This document shows positions 8,298-18,600 of a stretch of DNA of 64,000 nt, piece after piece. Positions within the stretch are counted from its first letter, which is position 1, and every line of letters begins with the position of its first letter. A program made the translations under genes and the position numbers. Under the pieces are notes generated by a model, which did no database searches, was not told the origin of the DNA, and worked only from the letters and a program-made list of their open reading frames with translations. The stretch lies in contig NZ_JBCITM010000004.1 in the NCBI RefSeq assembly GCF_039414295.1, forward strand, positions 174,666 to 238,665, read 5' to 3'. The stretch comes from Anoxynatronum sibiricum (GTDB lineage: Bacteria > Bacillota > Clostridia > Peptostreptococcales > Tindalliaceae).

Positions 8298-11200
8298 ATG
8301 AACAGGAAAAGCATCTGTCAACCAAAAAAAAGGAAGTGCTGGTTATTCAGAAGCCTGTGTATGGCAGGAACTCTGTTGATGCTCGTGGTGATGATCAGCA
8401 GCATTCAGAAGGGGAACGCTGAGGCCGAAACCCCTCTAATAGAGCTGAGTCATGAAGAAGTTGAATTTACTGAAAGAAATCCTGAGATACGCATTGGCAT
8501 TGATCCCCGATTTGTTCCTTTTGAATTTGTGGATGCATCGGGAAACTATCAGGGAATTGCAGCTGACTACCTTCAGCTTATCAGTGAGCGAACCGGCATC
8601 ACCTTTAGCATGGACCCTTCCCTGACATGGAGAGAAGCTTACCAGAAAGCGATTGACCGGGAAATTGACATGCTTCCCAGTGTGGGACGAACAACAGAGC
8701 GGGAAACCTATTTTTTATTCTCAGAGCCTTACTATACCTTTGATCGGGTGATTGTGGTGGCGCGCCAGAATGAAACCATTGAACAACTGGGTGATCTTTT
8801 TCAGAAATCCGTGGCGGTGCAGGTAAACAGCTCCCACCACGGATTTCTCGATCAGTATGAAAGCATCGAACCCGTTTTGTATCAGACTGTCGAGGAAGCC
8901 CTTGCGGCAGTGAACCGGGGCAGTGAAACCGCGTTTATTGGCAATCTGGCCACCGTTAGCTATCTTAGCCGGCAGATGGGATTCACTGAGCTGAAATATG
9001 TTCCCGTGGAAATAGGGGAGCGGCAGTTTCTGCACATGGCAGTGCGGAACGACTGGCCTGAACTCCATCAGATCATCAACAAAGCACTGGCAACCATCAC
9101 CGAGGAAGAGCGAATGACCATTAACAGCCGGTGGGTTGGCCTGGAGCAGCAAATTGATTACAGTGACATCATTCGAAATGTGATGGCTGTTGTCGTGGCT
9201 GCATTGCTTATAACAGGAGTCTCTTTTTTCTGGATTGTGCGGTTGAAAAAAGAAATTGCTGAAAAAAACATCATCCAGCAGGAGTTGAAGCTGGCTAAGG
9301 AAGAAGCAGAATCAGCCAACCAGGTAAAATCGATGTTTTTGGCCCGGATGTCCCACGAGATTCGCACACCGTTAAATGCCATCACCGGCCTGACGTACCT
9401 GATGAAAAAAACTGATGTGACCACCACACAAAAGATGCATCTGGACAAAATTGGGGAAGCTTCACGAACCATGTTGAGTATCGTCAATGATATCCTTGAT
9501 TTTGCCAAAATAGAAGCCGGTAAAATTGACATCGAGCATATTTCCTTTGATTTGGATCAGGTATTGCAGGAGGTGGTGAACCTGGTGACCCACCAGATCA
9601 GAGAAAAAAAGATAGCCTTTCATCTGAACCGGGACCCGCGGCTGCCCATCTATTTTCACGGAGACCCCACCCGGGTGGAGCAGATACTGCTGAATGTGGT
9701 GAACAATGCCGTCAAATTCACAGAAACGGGTGAAATTGACTTGTCAGTACGACCGGTGGCGGTTCGGGAAGACACTCATTTCATTGAGTTCAGTGTTAAA
9801 GACACGGGAATCGGCATGGATGAAGAGCAAGTAACAAGGCTGTTTACACCCTTTGATCAGGCAGATGTCACCATTACCCGCCGCTATGGCGGTACAGGCT
9901 TGGGACTTTCCATTGTCAGTCATTTGGTTGATTTGATGAAGGGTGACATTAAGGTGTATAGTTCTCCGGGAGAGGGAACCACCTTTCTGATGACCATTCC
10001 CATGACAGAAGACAGAGAAAAGGCCTTTGAAGAGAAACAGCGACAGGCATCTTTGTACTTTAAAGATTTGCGGGTATTGGTGTTGGAAAAAAATTCGCAG
10101 CAGCGGGAGCGATTAGCCACTTATTTGGAAGCCTTCAATTTGTCGGCAGAATTTTCATCCTCGGAGAACCAGGCGCTTCAACTGGTGAAATCCACTGGTC
10201 CTAAGGGTCGCAAACCTTATGACCTGCTTATTATGGATCTGGATCACCTCTACCAGGAAACGGCTGACTTCACCCAACGCATCACCGCTGAGCAACCGCC
10301 GGACACACCAATGAAGATCATGGGATTTGTTCCCCTCGACAGGGAAGAGATCTTTGATCAGCTCGAGGATTACGGAATCGACATGGGGGTTGGAAAACCT
10401 GTGATACCGTCTGTGCTTTTCAATGGGATTCTCCAACTGTTTAATGACCAGGTCATGACAAAGCATCGGAATGCCATGGCAATTGGATCTGAGAATGTTC
10501 AACGTCTGCAGGCAACAGCGCATGCCCTGGTGGTGGAAGATAACCGGACAAATCAATTAATAGCCAAATCCATTTTAGAAGAAGCGGGGTTTACGGTGTC
10601 AGTGGCGGAAAATGGACTGGAAGGGCTTCAAATGTATCGAAAAATGGCAGACGCAGTGGATGTCATCCTCATGGATTTGCACATGCCGGTCATGAACGGA
10701 TTGGATGCCGCCGCACTTATACGCAAAGAAAATGAACAGGTTCCAATGATTGCCATGACGGCAGACGCCATCACCGGCGTTGAGGAAAAATGCCGCCAGG
10801 CGGGGATGGCATACTACGTCAGTAAACCCTATGATCCGCCGGAATTTGTGAAGACTGTGATCATGGTACTGAAGCAAAAAGAGCCTTCCAGTGAACCGGA
10901 AACGACTGAAGAGGACAACCCTTCATCACTGAATGAAATGGATGGGCTCCGGCGCATTGGAAACAACCGGGAGCTCTATCGGCTGGTGCTGGATTCATTT
11001 CAGGAAGAAAATGAAGGGGCAGCTGAAGTGTTGAAGCAGCAGCTGGAGGCAGAGGATGTTGAGGGAGCTGTTCAAACTGTTCACAAGATCAAGAGCAGCG
11101 CAGGTAACATTGGCGCAGTTGAACTCCGAAAAATCGCAGCGGCACTTCAGGACGCATTGACGGGTGGCGAGAAAGATGAATGGAATCCACTGGCACGCCA

Positions 11201-11330
11201 GTTTAGCATTGAGTTGGCACAGGTGCTGTCAGAAATTCAGGAGAAACTGCAGCGCCATGATGAATCACTTGAAATAACAAAAGCCCCCGTCGCGATTGAT
11301 TCAGTGGAAGAAGCAGATAGAAACATGTAG
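8298..11330 (+). CDS. BvgS-like hybrid sensor kinase (SBP_bac_3, HisKA, HATPase, two REC, Hpt)
   Basis: About 1010 residues carrying a whole phosphorelay. A signal anchor is followed by an extracellular SBP_bac_3 domain (residues about 45-285, IRIGIDPRFVPFEF to MTINSRWVGL). A membrane segment follows near 295-315 (VMAVVVAALLITGVSFFWIV). HisKA has His353 in MSHEIRTPLN, then NAVKF, DTGIGM and GGTGLGL. The first receiver lacks the acidic pair (VLVLEKN) and looks inactive. The second is intact with Asp793 in LMDLHMP. Hpt has His929 in VHKIKSSAGN. It likely senses an amino acid or other small solute. ATG 8298 follows AGAGGGTG; it is coupled to the HD-GYP gene. Confidence 0.92.
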   Translation: MNRKSICQPKKRKCWLFRSLCMAGTLLMLVVMISSIQKGNAEAETPLIELSHEEVEFTERNPEIRIGIDPRFVPFEFVDASGNYQGIAADYLQLISERTGITFSMDPSLTWREAYQKAIDREIDMLPSVGRTTERETYFLFSEPYYTFDRVIVVARQNETIEQLGDLFQKSVAVQVNSSHHGFLDQYESIEPVLYQTVEEALAAVNRGSETAFIGNLATVSYLSRQMGFTELKYVPVEIGERQFLHMAVRNDWPELHQIINKALATITEEERMTINSRWVGLEQQIDYSDIIRNVMAVVVAALLITGVSFFWIVRLKKEIAEKNIIQQELKLAKEEAESANQVKSMFLARMSHEIRTPLNAITGLTYLMKKTDVTTTQKMHLDKIGEASRTMLSIVNDILDFAKIEAGKIDIEHISFDLDQVLQEVVNLVTHQIREKKIAFHLNRDPRLPIYFHGDPTRVEQILLNVVNNAVKFTETGEIDLSVRPVAVREDTHFIEFSVKDTGIGMDEEQVTRLFTPFDQADVTITRRYGGTGLGLSIVSHLVDLMKGDIKVYSSPGEGTTFLMTIPMTEDREKAFEEKQRQASLYFKDLRVLVLEKNSQQRERLATYLEAFNLSAEFSSSENQALQLVKSTGPKGRKPYDLLIMDLDHLYQETADFTQRITAEQPPDTPMKIMGFVPLDREEIFDQLEDYGIDMGVGKPVIPSVLFNGILQLFNDQVMTKHRNAMAIGSENVQRLQATAHALVVEDNRTNQLIAKSILEEAGFTVSVAENGLEGLQMYRKMADAVDVILMDLHMPVMNGLDAAALIRKENEQVPMIAMTADAITGVEEKCRQAGMAYYVSKPYDPPEFVKTVIMVLKQKEPSSEPETTEEDNPSSLNEMDGLRRIGNNRELYRLVLDSFQEENEGAAEVLKQQLEAEDVEGAVQTVHKIKSSAGNIGAVELRKIAAALQDALTGGEKDEWNPLARQFSIELAQVLSEIQEKLQRHDESLEITKAPVAIDSVEEADRNM

Positions 11331-11433
11331 AAGCGCTTGAACAGATGGTTTGAGGGTATAAGAAGGAGAAGACGAAATGATTCTCATTGCCGGAAAAAAG
11401 GAATGATGCCGGCAGAAAGTGTGGTGAGCCGAC

Positions 11434-11901
11434 ATGACATTTCAAAAATCCGCTTCGTTACGGGGAGAGGGTATCAACCGCTCCCGTATCCTCTTTGTAG
11501 AAGACAATGATATTAGTCGGGAACTGATTCGCCGCATTTTTAAAAGGATGAAAGAGTTGACGGTGGATGTCGCCAAAGATGGAATGGAAGCGCTGGCGTT
11601 ACATCAACAGTATGATTATCAGCTTATTTTCATGGACCTGCAGATGCCATCCATGAATGGAATTGAAGTTACCAGGGAGATTCGACGACGAGAACAGGAA
11701 GATGGTTTGAACTACACGCCGGTGATAGCTGTTACCGCCTACGTGGGAGAAGAAGATCGTCAGCGATGCCTGGAGGCCGGCATGAACGATTTTTTAACCA
11801 AACCGGTGGATACAGAGGCCTTGGTAAAAAAAATAATCAGCCATACCAGAAACCTGCCCGAAGATGAAACCTCAGAGTCTGAGGAACGTCATCATGAATG
11901 A
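11434..11901 (+). CDS. Single-domain response regulator
   Basis: A 155-residue receiver without an output domain. ILFVEDND gives the acidic pocket, IFMDLQMPSMNG the phosphoacceptor, VIAVTAYVG the switch residue and FLTKPVD the lysine. The tail is short and acidic. It lies about 100 bases after the hybrid kinase and is the natural acceptor for that kinase's Hpt domain. The receiver type (PVIAVTA, TKPVD) matches those found in hybrid-kinase relays. The start at 11434 has a weak ribosome site; a good site at 11361 serves an upstream 9-codon frame that ends in TGA. Confidence 0.88.
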   Translation: MTFQKSASLRGEGINRSRILFVEDNDISRELIRRIFKRMKELTVDVAKDGMEALALHQQYDYQLIFMDLQMPSMNGIEVTREIRRREQEDGLNYTPVIAVTAYVGEEDRQRCLEAGMNDFLTKPVDTEALVKKIISHTRNLPEDETSESEERHHE

Positions 11902-11922
11902 AGAAGCGGTTGTTGGCATCCA

Positions 11923-11951
11923 TTGACCCTCGTAGTCAAGTGTGTTAGAAT
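11923..11951 (+). promoter_or_regulatory. Sigma-A promoter for mgtE
   Basis: TTGACC (11923-11928), a 17-base spacer and TAGAAT (11946-11951). The untranslated leader is only about 25 bases, so there is no room for an M-box magnesium riboswitch. Confidence 0.65.
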
Positions 11952-11983
11952 CATAGTGATTTTTGACAGAGGAGGGTCGGATG

Positions 11984-13339
11984 ATGGAAGAACAGGAAAC
12001 GTTACTGCTTGAAATTATTGCAGCCATCAAGAATGAAGACACCCATACCCTCCGGCAGTTTCTGGACGAAATTCATCCCTATGACATGGCGCAGGCATTG
12101 CTGCAGTTGGATGAAGATGAACGTGTTCTTTTTCATAAACTGACAGATGAAGAGCTGGCTGACCTGATCGAAGAGCTTGATTATGAAGAACAACAGTCCC
12201 TGCTTCAGAAACTGGGCCCTGCCAGGGGCATTCGAATCATCGAAAAAATGGCACCGGATGATGCCGTTGATTATCTGGGTGAGCTGGAAGAATCTGAACG
12301 AAAAGAAATCATCAGCAGATTGAATCCTGCCTTTGCGGCAGACATCAACCAATTGTTGCGTTACCCTGAAAACACCGCCGGGGGCTTGATGACAACCGAA
12401 TTTTTCGTGCTGTATGCCACAGATACGGTGGAACGGGCGATTCAGCGTCTCCGAGAGCTGGCACCGGACGCCGAAAGTGCATACTACTTGTACGTCATCG
12501 ATGAGAAACATCAACTGACTGGTGTTATTTCCATTCGAGAGTTAATTGTTGCACCGCCTGAAACCCTGGTGGAGCAAATCATGTCTGAAAGAGTCGTTTC
12601 AGTGCCGGTGGAAATGGATCAGGAAGAAGTGGCACGCACCATGAGCAATTACGGCTTTCTGGCCGTGCCCGTGGTGAAAGGTAACAAGATGGTGGGTGTG
12701 ATCACTGTGGATGATGCCATTGACGTACTGGAGGAAGAAGCTTCTGAAGATATGATGAAATTCGGGGGGATTACCGGAACAGATGCCGGCATGCAGGATT
12801 TGAGCATAGGACCCCTGAAATCGGCCATGGGCCGGATCCCCTGGCTGGTTTTACTGCTGGGTGTCGGTATCATGGCGGGTAACATCATCGCTTTTTTTGA
12901 AGACACTCTGGATGCCGTTGTGGTACTGGCTGTTTTTATTCCTATGATTGCAGGAATGGCTGGGAACACTGGTACCCAGTCACTGGCGGTAGTCGTGCGC
13001 GGTTTGACGATGGGTCAGTTTAAAGGCAAAGACGTTTGGCGGCTGATTCGCCGTGAAGCGGTGGTCGGAGTTTTTATTGGCCTTGTAAATGGACTGATTA
13101 TCAGCATTGTTGCAGCTTTGTGGCAAAAAAGCCTGATGTTGGGTTTTGTCATCGGGTTGTCCCTGTCAGTCACACTTTTTTTTGCAACACTGGCCGGTAC
13201 GATTGTGCCGCTCATCATGGCAAAAATGAAAATTGACCCGGCTTTTGCATCAGGTCCTTTCATTACAACCATCAATGACCTGGTGGGGTTGACCATTTAC
13301 TTCACGGTGGCTACCCTGTTTATGCAGTACCTGATATAA
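11984..13339 (+). CDS. mgtE: Magnesium transporter MgtE
   Basis: A membrane Mg2+ channel/transporter of about 451 residues, the normal size. The acidic helical N domain (residues 1-125) precedes two CBS domains (about 130-255), which together gate the pore by binding cytoplasmic Mg2+. Five membrane helices follow, including PWLVLLLGVGIMAGNIIAFF and the pore signature PMIAGMAGNTGTQSLAVVVRG. ATG 11984 is 7 bases after GGAGGG; ATG 11981 is the alternative. A small coiled-coil gene follows in the same transcription unit. Confidence 0.95.
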   Translation: MEEQETLLLEIIAAIKNEDTHTLRQFLDEIHPYDMAQALLQLDEDERVLFHKLTDEELADLIEELDYEEQQSLLQKLGPARGIRIIEKMAPDDAVDYLGELEESERKEIISRLNPAFAADINQLLRYPENTAGGLMTTEFFVLYATDTVERAIQRLRELAPDAESAYYLYVIDEKHQLTGVISIRELIVAPPETLVEQIMSERVVSVPVEMDQEEVARTMSNYGFLAVPVVKGNKMVGVITVDDAIDVLEEEASEDMMKFGGITGTDAGMQDLSIGPLKSAMGRIPWLVLLLGVGIMAGNIIAFFEDTLDAVVVLAVFIPMIAGMAGNTGTQSLAVVVRGLTMGQFKGKDVWRLIRREAVVGVFIGLVNGLIISIVAALWQKSLMLGFVIGLSLSVTLFFATLAGTIVPLIMAKMKIDPAFASGPFITTINDLVGLTIYFTVATLFMQYLI

Positions 13340-13372
13340 AACCCCACGCTTTCGGGCAAAGGAGGGAAACAA

Positions 13373-13588
13373 ATGGAACAGCGGGAACGGATTAAACTGA
13401 AGCAGCAGATACAGCAGATTAACAGCTCATTGTCCGAGGGCGATGCGCAGAAAATCATGGAACTATTGGAAAAGGAAGTCCAGAAAGTTGAACGCAAAAT
13501 GATGATCACCCTGGAGATAAAAGAAATGCTGGAAGACTGGCTTGAGGAAGAATATGAAGAGGATGATGGCGACCGGGTCATCCATTAA
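13373..13588 (+). CDS. Small charged coiled-coil protein, unknown function
   Basis: A 71-residue cytoplasmic protein I cannot assign. Residues 1-60 are heptad-like (LKQQIQQINSSL, IMELLEKEVQKVERKM) and the tail is strongly acidic (WLEEEYEEDDGD). It begins 33 bases after mgtE with ribosome site AAAGGAGGG and ends at a terminator, so it is cotranscribed with mgtE. It has a good ribosome site and natural codon use, so I consider it a real gene. Confidence 0.7.
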   Translation: MEQRERIKLKQQIQQINSSLSEGDAQKIMELLEKEVQKVERKMMITLEIKEMLEDWLEEEYEEDDGDRVIH

Positions 13589-13618
13589 CTTAATCATTCG
13601 AAGATACCTTCACCAACG

Positions 13619-13648
13619 AAGAGCTGCCATGAGCGGCTCTTGTTTTTT
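13619..13648 (+). terminator. Terminator after the mgtE unit
   Basis: A 9-base-pair stem (13619-13627 with 13633-13641), loop CATGA, followed by GTTTTTT. Confidence 0.85.
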
Positions 13649-13708
13649 GCTTGACAGGCGGTTTTGATCTGGTATTTACACAGGCTTCATAAAGTTGACA
13701 CAGATTAC

Positions 13709-13737
13709 TTGACAGAGCAGAGAAATAGAGCTATTCT
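13709..13737 (+). promoter_or_regulatory. Promoter of the TetR-RND efflux unit
   Basis: A perfect TTGACA (13709-13714), a 17-base spacer, and TATTCT (13732-13737). A second TTGACA lies 14 bases upstream without a matching -10. Confidence 0.75.
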
Positions 13738-13743
13738 ATACAA

Positions 13744-13775
13744 ATGAACTATACCGGCTGGACGGTACATTTTCA
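13744..13775 (+). promoter_or_regulatory. Likely TetR operator
   Basis: The perfect inverted repeat TACCG-N6-CGGTA spans 13752-13767, with outer TGAA and TTCA half sites. It lies just downstream of the -10 and before the TetR gene, the usual place for self-repression. Inferred, not tested. Confidence 0.6.
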
Positions 13776-13804
13776 GCGCGGAGGTGGTGAGAAAGGAGCT
13801 AGTG

Positions 13805-14365
13805 ATGGCACAGGAAAGCACGAAAGAAAAGATCTTGAAAATGGCAAAGGAAATCATTCTTGATAAGGGTGTGAATCATTTCACTCTGGAAGAGGTGGCC
13901 AAGCAGGCAGGCATTAGCAAGGGTGGATTGCTCTACCATTTTAACAGCAAGGAAGCATTGATTAAGGGGATGCTGCAGCATTACATGAATGATGTGGCGG
14001 TGGAAATGGGAATTTCACAGGAAACAACGGACAAGATGCGCGTGGAGCGCGTGTTGCTGGAAAGCATTAGACAGATGGGTCATAACCCATGTGAATACGA
14101 GAAAAACAGTGCCGGCTTATTGGCTGCCATTGTCATGAACCGGGAGCTGATTGAACCATTAAAGGAGTACCATCACAACATGTCAACGTGGATTGCGGCC
14201 TGTGATGATTCGACGCTGGCACACATCCTTTTTTTTGCCCTCGCAGGTATACGCCTGTCCACCATGATGGGCCTGAATGATTTTGATAATGAAGCGCAGG
14301 AGCAGCTGCTGAGTCGAATGGCACAGATGGCCAGGGATATCAACCATCAAGATACGGAAGCATGA
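13805..14365 (+). CDS. TetR-family repressor of the adjacent efflux genes
   Basis: A 186-residue repressor. The N-terminal helix-turn-helix is typical: FTLEEVAKQAGISKGGLLYHF. The rest is the helical ligand-binding domain. ATG 13805 follows AAAGGAG by 6 bases; an upstream in-frame GTG has no site. The efflux fusion-protein gene begins 115 bases downstream on the same strand, and an inverted repeat lies between promoter and gene, so it probably represses itself and the pump until a toxic ligand binds. The inducing compound cannot be read from sequence. Confidence 0.9.
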   Translation: MAQESTKEKILKMAKEIILDKGVNHFTLEEVAKQAGISKGGLLYHFNSKEALIKGMLQHYMNDVAVEMGISQETTDKMRVERVLLESIRQMGHNPCEYEKNSAGLLAAIVMNRELIEPLKEYHHNMSTWIAACDDSTLAHILFFALAGIRLSTMMGLNDFDNEAQEQLLSRMAQMARDINHQDTEA

Positions 14366-14480
14366 ACAGGATTTGCTCAGAAATTATATAAGTTGATGAA
14401 ACAAGTGGACAAAGATCCCGTAGTGAAAGATAACCAACAACCAGCATCACAGATCATTGATTGATGAAAGGAGCAATACC

Positions 14481-15659
14481 ATGGCACGAACTGGCAAGAT
14501 AAGCAAGAGACTACTGCTGATCGTTCTTTTAACCACATTGCTGTTAAGCGCCTGCCAGCCTTCTGAGGTGGAAATACCGGCAGAAAGAGCTCTCAGCGTT
14601 GAAATCATGGAAGTATCTTACGGAGACCTGCAAGTGCGCACCACATTGACCGGCCAGGTGCATCCACTGGAAGAAGTGCGTCTTGCACCGAAAATGCCAG
14701 GGACGGTAAGACGGGTTCACGTCTCAGTGGGCGACCGGGTACAAGTTGGTGAAACACTGGTAACACTTGATCAAAAAGATTTGATGAACAGTATTCGCCA
14801 GTCGGAAGCAGCGGCAGGGATTGCCGAAGCAGGTGTGGTGACGGCTGAAGCAGGTTTGGCAGCAACAGAGGAACAGCATGAACAGGCACTTCGAGAGCTT
14901 AATCGTGTACAGACACTGTATGATCAGGGTGCCGCAACCAAGCAGCAGTTGGAGCAGGCAGAAATGGCGGCCTCTGAAAACGCACTCAACAGCACTCGGG
15001 CACAGGTGGAACAGGCGCGGGCTCAGTTGAACCAGGCCCAGGTAACGATTGAAGTAGCGAGATCCAGCCTGGAAGACACCGTCATTCGGTCACCTATCGA
15101 AGGTGTGGTGACAGAAGTGAATGCGAAGCTGGGCGAAGGCATTTCCGGACCGGCAGTGACTGTGGCACAATTGAATCCGGTGGTGGTTAAAACCACTGTT
15201 TCCGAATATCTGATCAATCGCTTTGAGATCGGTCAGGAAGTATCTGTCAAAATTCCTGCAGCTCAGAATGAAGCCTACCTGGGGACAGTGAGCACCATCG
15301 CACCTGCTCCAGGTACCGGATCTCTGACTTACCCCATGGAAATGAAAATCACTAATCCGGATGGCGTGATTAAAATTGGGATGTTTGCCGAAGTGGAACT
15401 AACCATGGAAACCCGTGAAAATGTGATCACCATCCCCTCGGAGGCAGTTGTTATCAGAGAAGGGAGAACGGTGGTATTTCTGGTGGAAGATGAGCGTGCC
15501 GTGATGCGGGAAGTGATTGTGGGTGTTGATAACGGACAAACGGCAGAAATTGCCTATGGGCTGAATGCTGGTGACAGGATTATCTTCAGTGGTCAGGACT
15601 TCCTTGAAGACGGCAGCCTCATTAACGATGTCAACGGCAAGGGAAGTGATGCATCATGA
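14481..15659 (+). CDS. RND efflux membrane-fusion (periplasmic adaptor-type) lipoprotein
   Basis: An adaptor subunit of 392 residues. The signal sequence ends in the lipobox LLSAC (cysteine near residue 25). Then come a beta-barrel/lipoyl half motif (VSVGDRVQVGETLVTLD), a long coiled-coil hairpin rich in Ala, Gln and Glu, the returning lipoyl half (IRSPIEGVVTEV), and a barrel domain. It links the RND pump encoded next to whatever lies outside the membrane. ATG 14481 follows AAAGGAG. Its stop overlaps the pump start as ATGA, so translation is coupled. In a one-membrane cell it would be an extracellular lipoprotein. Confidence 0.93.
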   Translation: MARTGKISKRLLLIVLLTTLLLSACQPSEVEIPAERALSVEIMEVSYGDLQVRTTLTGQVHPLEEVRLAPKMPGTVRRVHVSVGDRVQVGETLVTLDQKDLMNSIRQSEAAAGIAEAGVVTAEAGLAATEEQHEQALRELNRVQTLYDQGAATKQQLEQAEMAASENALNSTRAQVEQARAQLNQAQVTIEVARSSLEDTVIRSPIEGVVTEVNAKLGEGISGPAVTVAQLNPVVVKTTVSEYLINRFEIGQEVSVKIPAAQNEAYLGTVSTIAPAPGTGSLTYPMEMKITNPDGVIKIGMFAEVELTMETRENVITIPSEAVVIREGRTVVFLVEDERAVMREVIVGVDNGQTAEIAYGLNAGDRIIFSGQDFLEDGSLINDVNGKGSDAS

Positions 15660-18600
15660 AGCTTTCAGCACTGGCTGTGAAACGACCGGTTACCACCTTT
15701 ATGCTGATGCTGGTGGCAGTGATTCTGGGCATCGTGTCCACCAGTCTGCTCCCGGTGGACCTTTACCCGGAAATTGACGTACCTGTTTCGGTGGTTACCG
15801 TCAGCTACTCGGGGGCGGCACCTGAAGAAATCGAAAATCTGATAACCATTCCCTTGGAACAAACCCTGGCCACGGTTTCCGGACTCAGCTCCATCGAGTC
15901 CTACACCAGTGATGGGTCGAGTACTGTAGTGGTTCTCTTTGAGTACGGAACCAACATGGATATTGCTGCTTTGGAAATGCGGGAGAAAGTGGATCTGATC
16001 CGGGGGTTTTTACCGGAAGATGCTTCTGATCCCATGGTATTGAAAATTGACCCCAACGCGTTTCCCATCATGCAGGTGGGCGTTTCCGGAAACATGGAAT
16101 TTACCCAGTTGCAGCGGATTGCAGAAGATGAAATGCTCTCTCGTTTGGAACGCATTGACGGGGTTGCCTCTGCCAATGTCTTTGGAGGCGTGGAGCAGGA
16201 GGTGCGTGTACGTCTTGATCAGTCAAAGCTGACAGGTTATAGCCTGGATATATCCAGAATTCAGCAGCAGATCATGGCTGAAAACCTGAATCTTCCGGGA
16301 GGGCAGGTTTTTAAGGGTGATCAGGAGATGACAGTGCGGACACTGGGAGAGTTCACCAGTGTGGATGATGTCAAGAATATGCCCATCATTCTCCAGTCAG
16401 GAGAGATTATCCGACTTCACGAGGTTGCTGATATTTCGGTGGATTATAAAGAACGTACCAGCATCGCCCGGCTGAATGGGGAGCCCAACATTACTCTTTC
16501 CATTACCAAGCAGTCTGTTGCCAATACCGTGCGGGTGGCAGAACGGGTTCACCGTGAGCTGGACAATCTGCGCAGAGACTATCCAGATTTACAGCTGACA
16601 GTCGCTTTTGACACCTCGGAGTTTATCAATGACTCCATCAGCAATGTGTTCCGTAATGCAGTGATGGGAAGTCTGCTGGCTGTTTTGATTCTCTTTTTAT
16701 TCCTGAGGAATCTTCGATCTACCATTATTGTGGGCGTTGCCATTCCGGTTTCAGTCATCAGTACATTTGCACTGATGTATTTTGGTGGTCTGACCATCAA
16801 TCTCATTTCGCTGGGCGGTTTGGCTCTGGGAATCGGGATGCTGGTGGACAACTCCATTGTCGTGCTGGAAAACATCTACCGGTATCGGGAGTTGGGGGAA
16901 AATCGACGTGACTCTGCAGTGAATGGTGCTTCAGAGGTGGCCATGGCCATCACGGCTTCCACCCTGACGACGGTGGCAGTCTTTTTGCCCATTGTCTTTG
17001 TCCAGGGTTTTACAGCCATTATTTTCAGGCAGTTGTCATTCGCAGTGGCGTTTTCCCTGACGGCTTCGCTGCTGATCGCCCTGACAGTCGTTCCCATGCT
17101 GTCTTCCAAAATTTTGAAAGTGGGAGAAGTGAAAATTCGCAAACGACGCCTGCTTTCCATTGGCTGGTTTCTGGATCTTTTTGATCGAATGATTCGAAAG
17201 TTTTCAGGTTTTTACCAAGTCAGTCTTCGATTTGGACTAAGGCACCGTATTATTTCAGTGGTCATTGCCCTGGTCATTTTTGCCAGTTCCATCGTTATGC
17301 TGGGAGTGGTGGGTGGTGAGTTCTTCCCATCAATGGATGAAGGAACCATTCAGGTGTCCATTGACACCCCCCATGGCACGCGTCTTGCGGATATAGACCG
17401 TCAGGTGCAGCAGGTGGAGAACCTGATCCTTGAAATTCCTGAGAGTGAACGGGTGCTGGTTACCATCGGAGGCGGTGCCATGATGGGTATGGGTGGCGGT
17501 AGTGGTTCAAGCATTGACATCACTTTGGTTGACCAGAGCGAACGCCAGCGCTCCACCGGTGAAATTGCTGACTTGATTCGGGAAATGGTACAGGGGATTG
17601 CTGGAGTGGATATTTCTGTACAGGAAACATCGTCCATGGGAATGGGGGGCACTGGGGGCAGTCCCATTGCCATTCAAATTCAGGGTGATGATTTGCGAAT
17701 ACTTGAAACCATGGGCCGTGACATACAGCGGATGGTGCGGAGTGTCCCGGGAACCAGGGAAGTTTCTCTCAGTGTCGAAGAAGGCGAACCGGAAGCGCGG
17801 GTGGTGATTCAGCGGAACATGGCATCCCGCTACGGCGTTACGGCAGCGCAGATCAACAACGCTCTGCGGGCATCATTGGATGGGGTGCGGGCCTCCAGTA
17901 TTAACCTGGGAGGCGAAGATATTGACATCACATTATCCTTGGACGAACGAGCCAAAGAGTCCATAGAAAACATGCAGCAGATTTTAATTCCCACCAATTA
18001 TGGCACAGCGGTACCCTTGGGGCAGGTGGCCACCATCGAATACGGCGCCTCGCCGGCGCAGATCAATCGCATCAACCAAGTGCGAACAGTGGTGATCTCC
18101 TCTCAGCTCAGCGGCAGAGATCTCCAGTCGGTAACGAGGGAGGTTCAGACGGAGCTGGAAAACTACCCCATGCCTCCTGGGTATAATTACCGCATGACAG
18201 GAGAACAGGAAGATATGGCAGAAGCTTTTGGAAACCTGGGCCTGGCGCTGATGCTGTCCATCGTGCTGGTGTACATGATCATGGCTTCGCAGTTTGAGAG
18301 TCTCCTGTACCCCTTCATTATAATGTTCTCCATTCCCTTTGCATTTACAGGGGCCTTTATTGGTCTTTTCCTCACTGGAACATCCCTCTCGGTTCCGGCT
18401 CTCATCGGCATGATTATGCTGGCAGGAATCGTGGTGAACAATGCCATTGTGCTGGTGGATTATATTAACCAGCTGAGGCAGCAGGGAATGGACCGGAATG
18501 AGGCAGTGAAAGAAGCAGTGGCCATACGATTCAGGCCGATCCTGATGACAGCGCTGACAACGATTCTGGCACTTGTTCCCTTGGCCATGGGTATTGGCGA

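Noticed and set aside
11952..11983. Possible M-box riboswitch before mgtE
   Set aside because: The leader from the predicted start is only about 25-30 bases, too short for any riboswitch.
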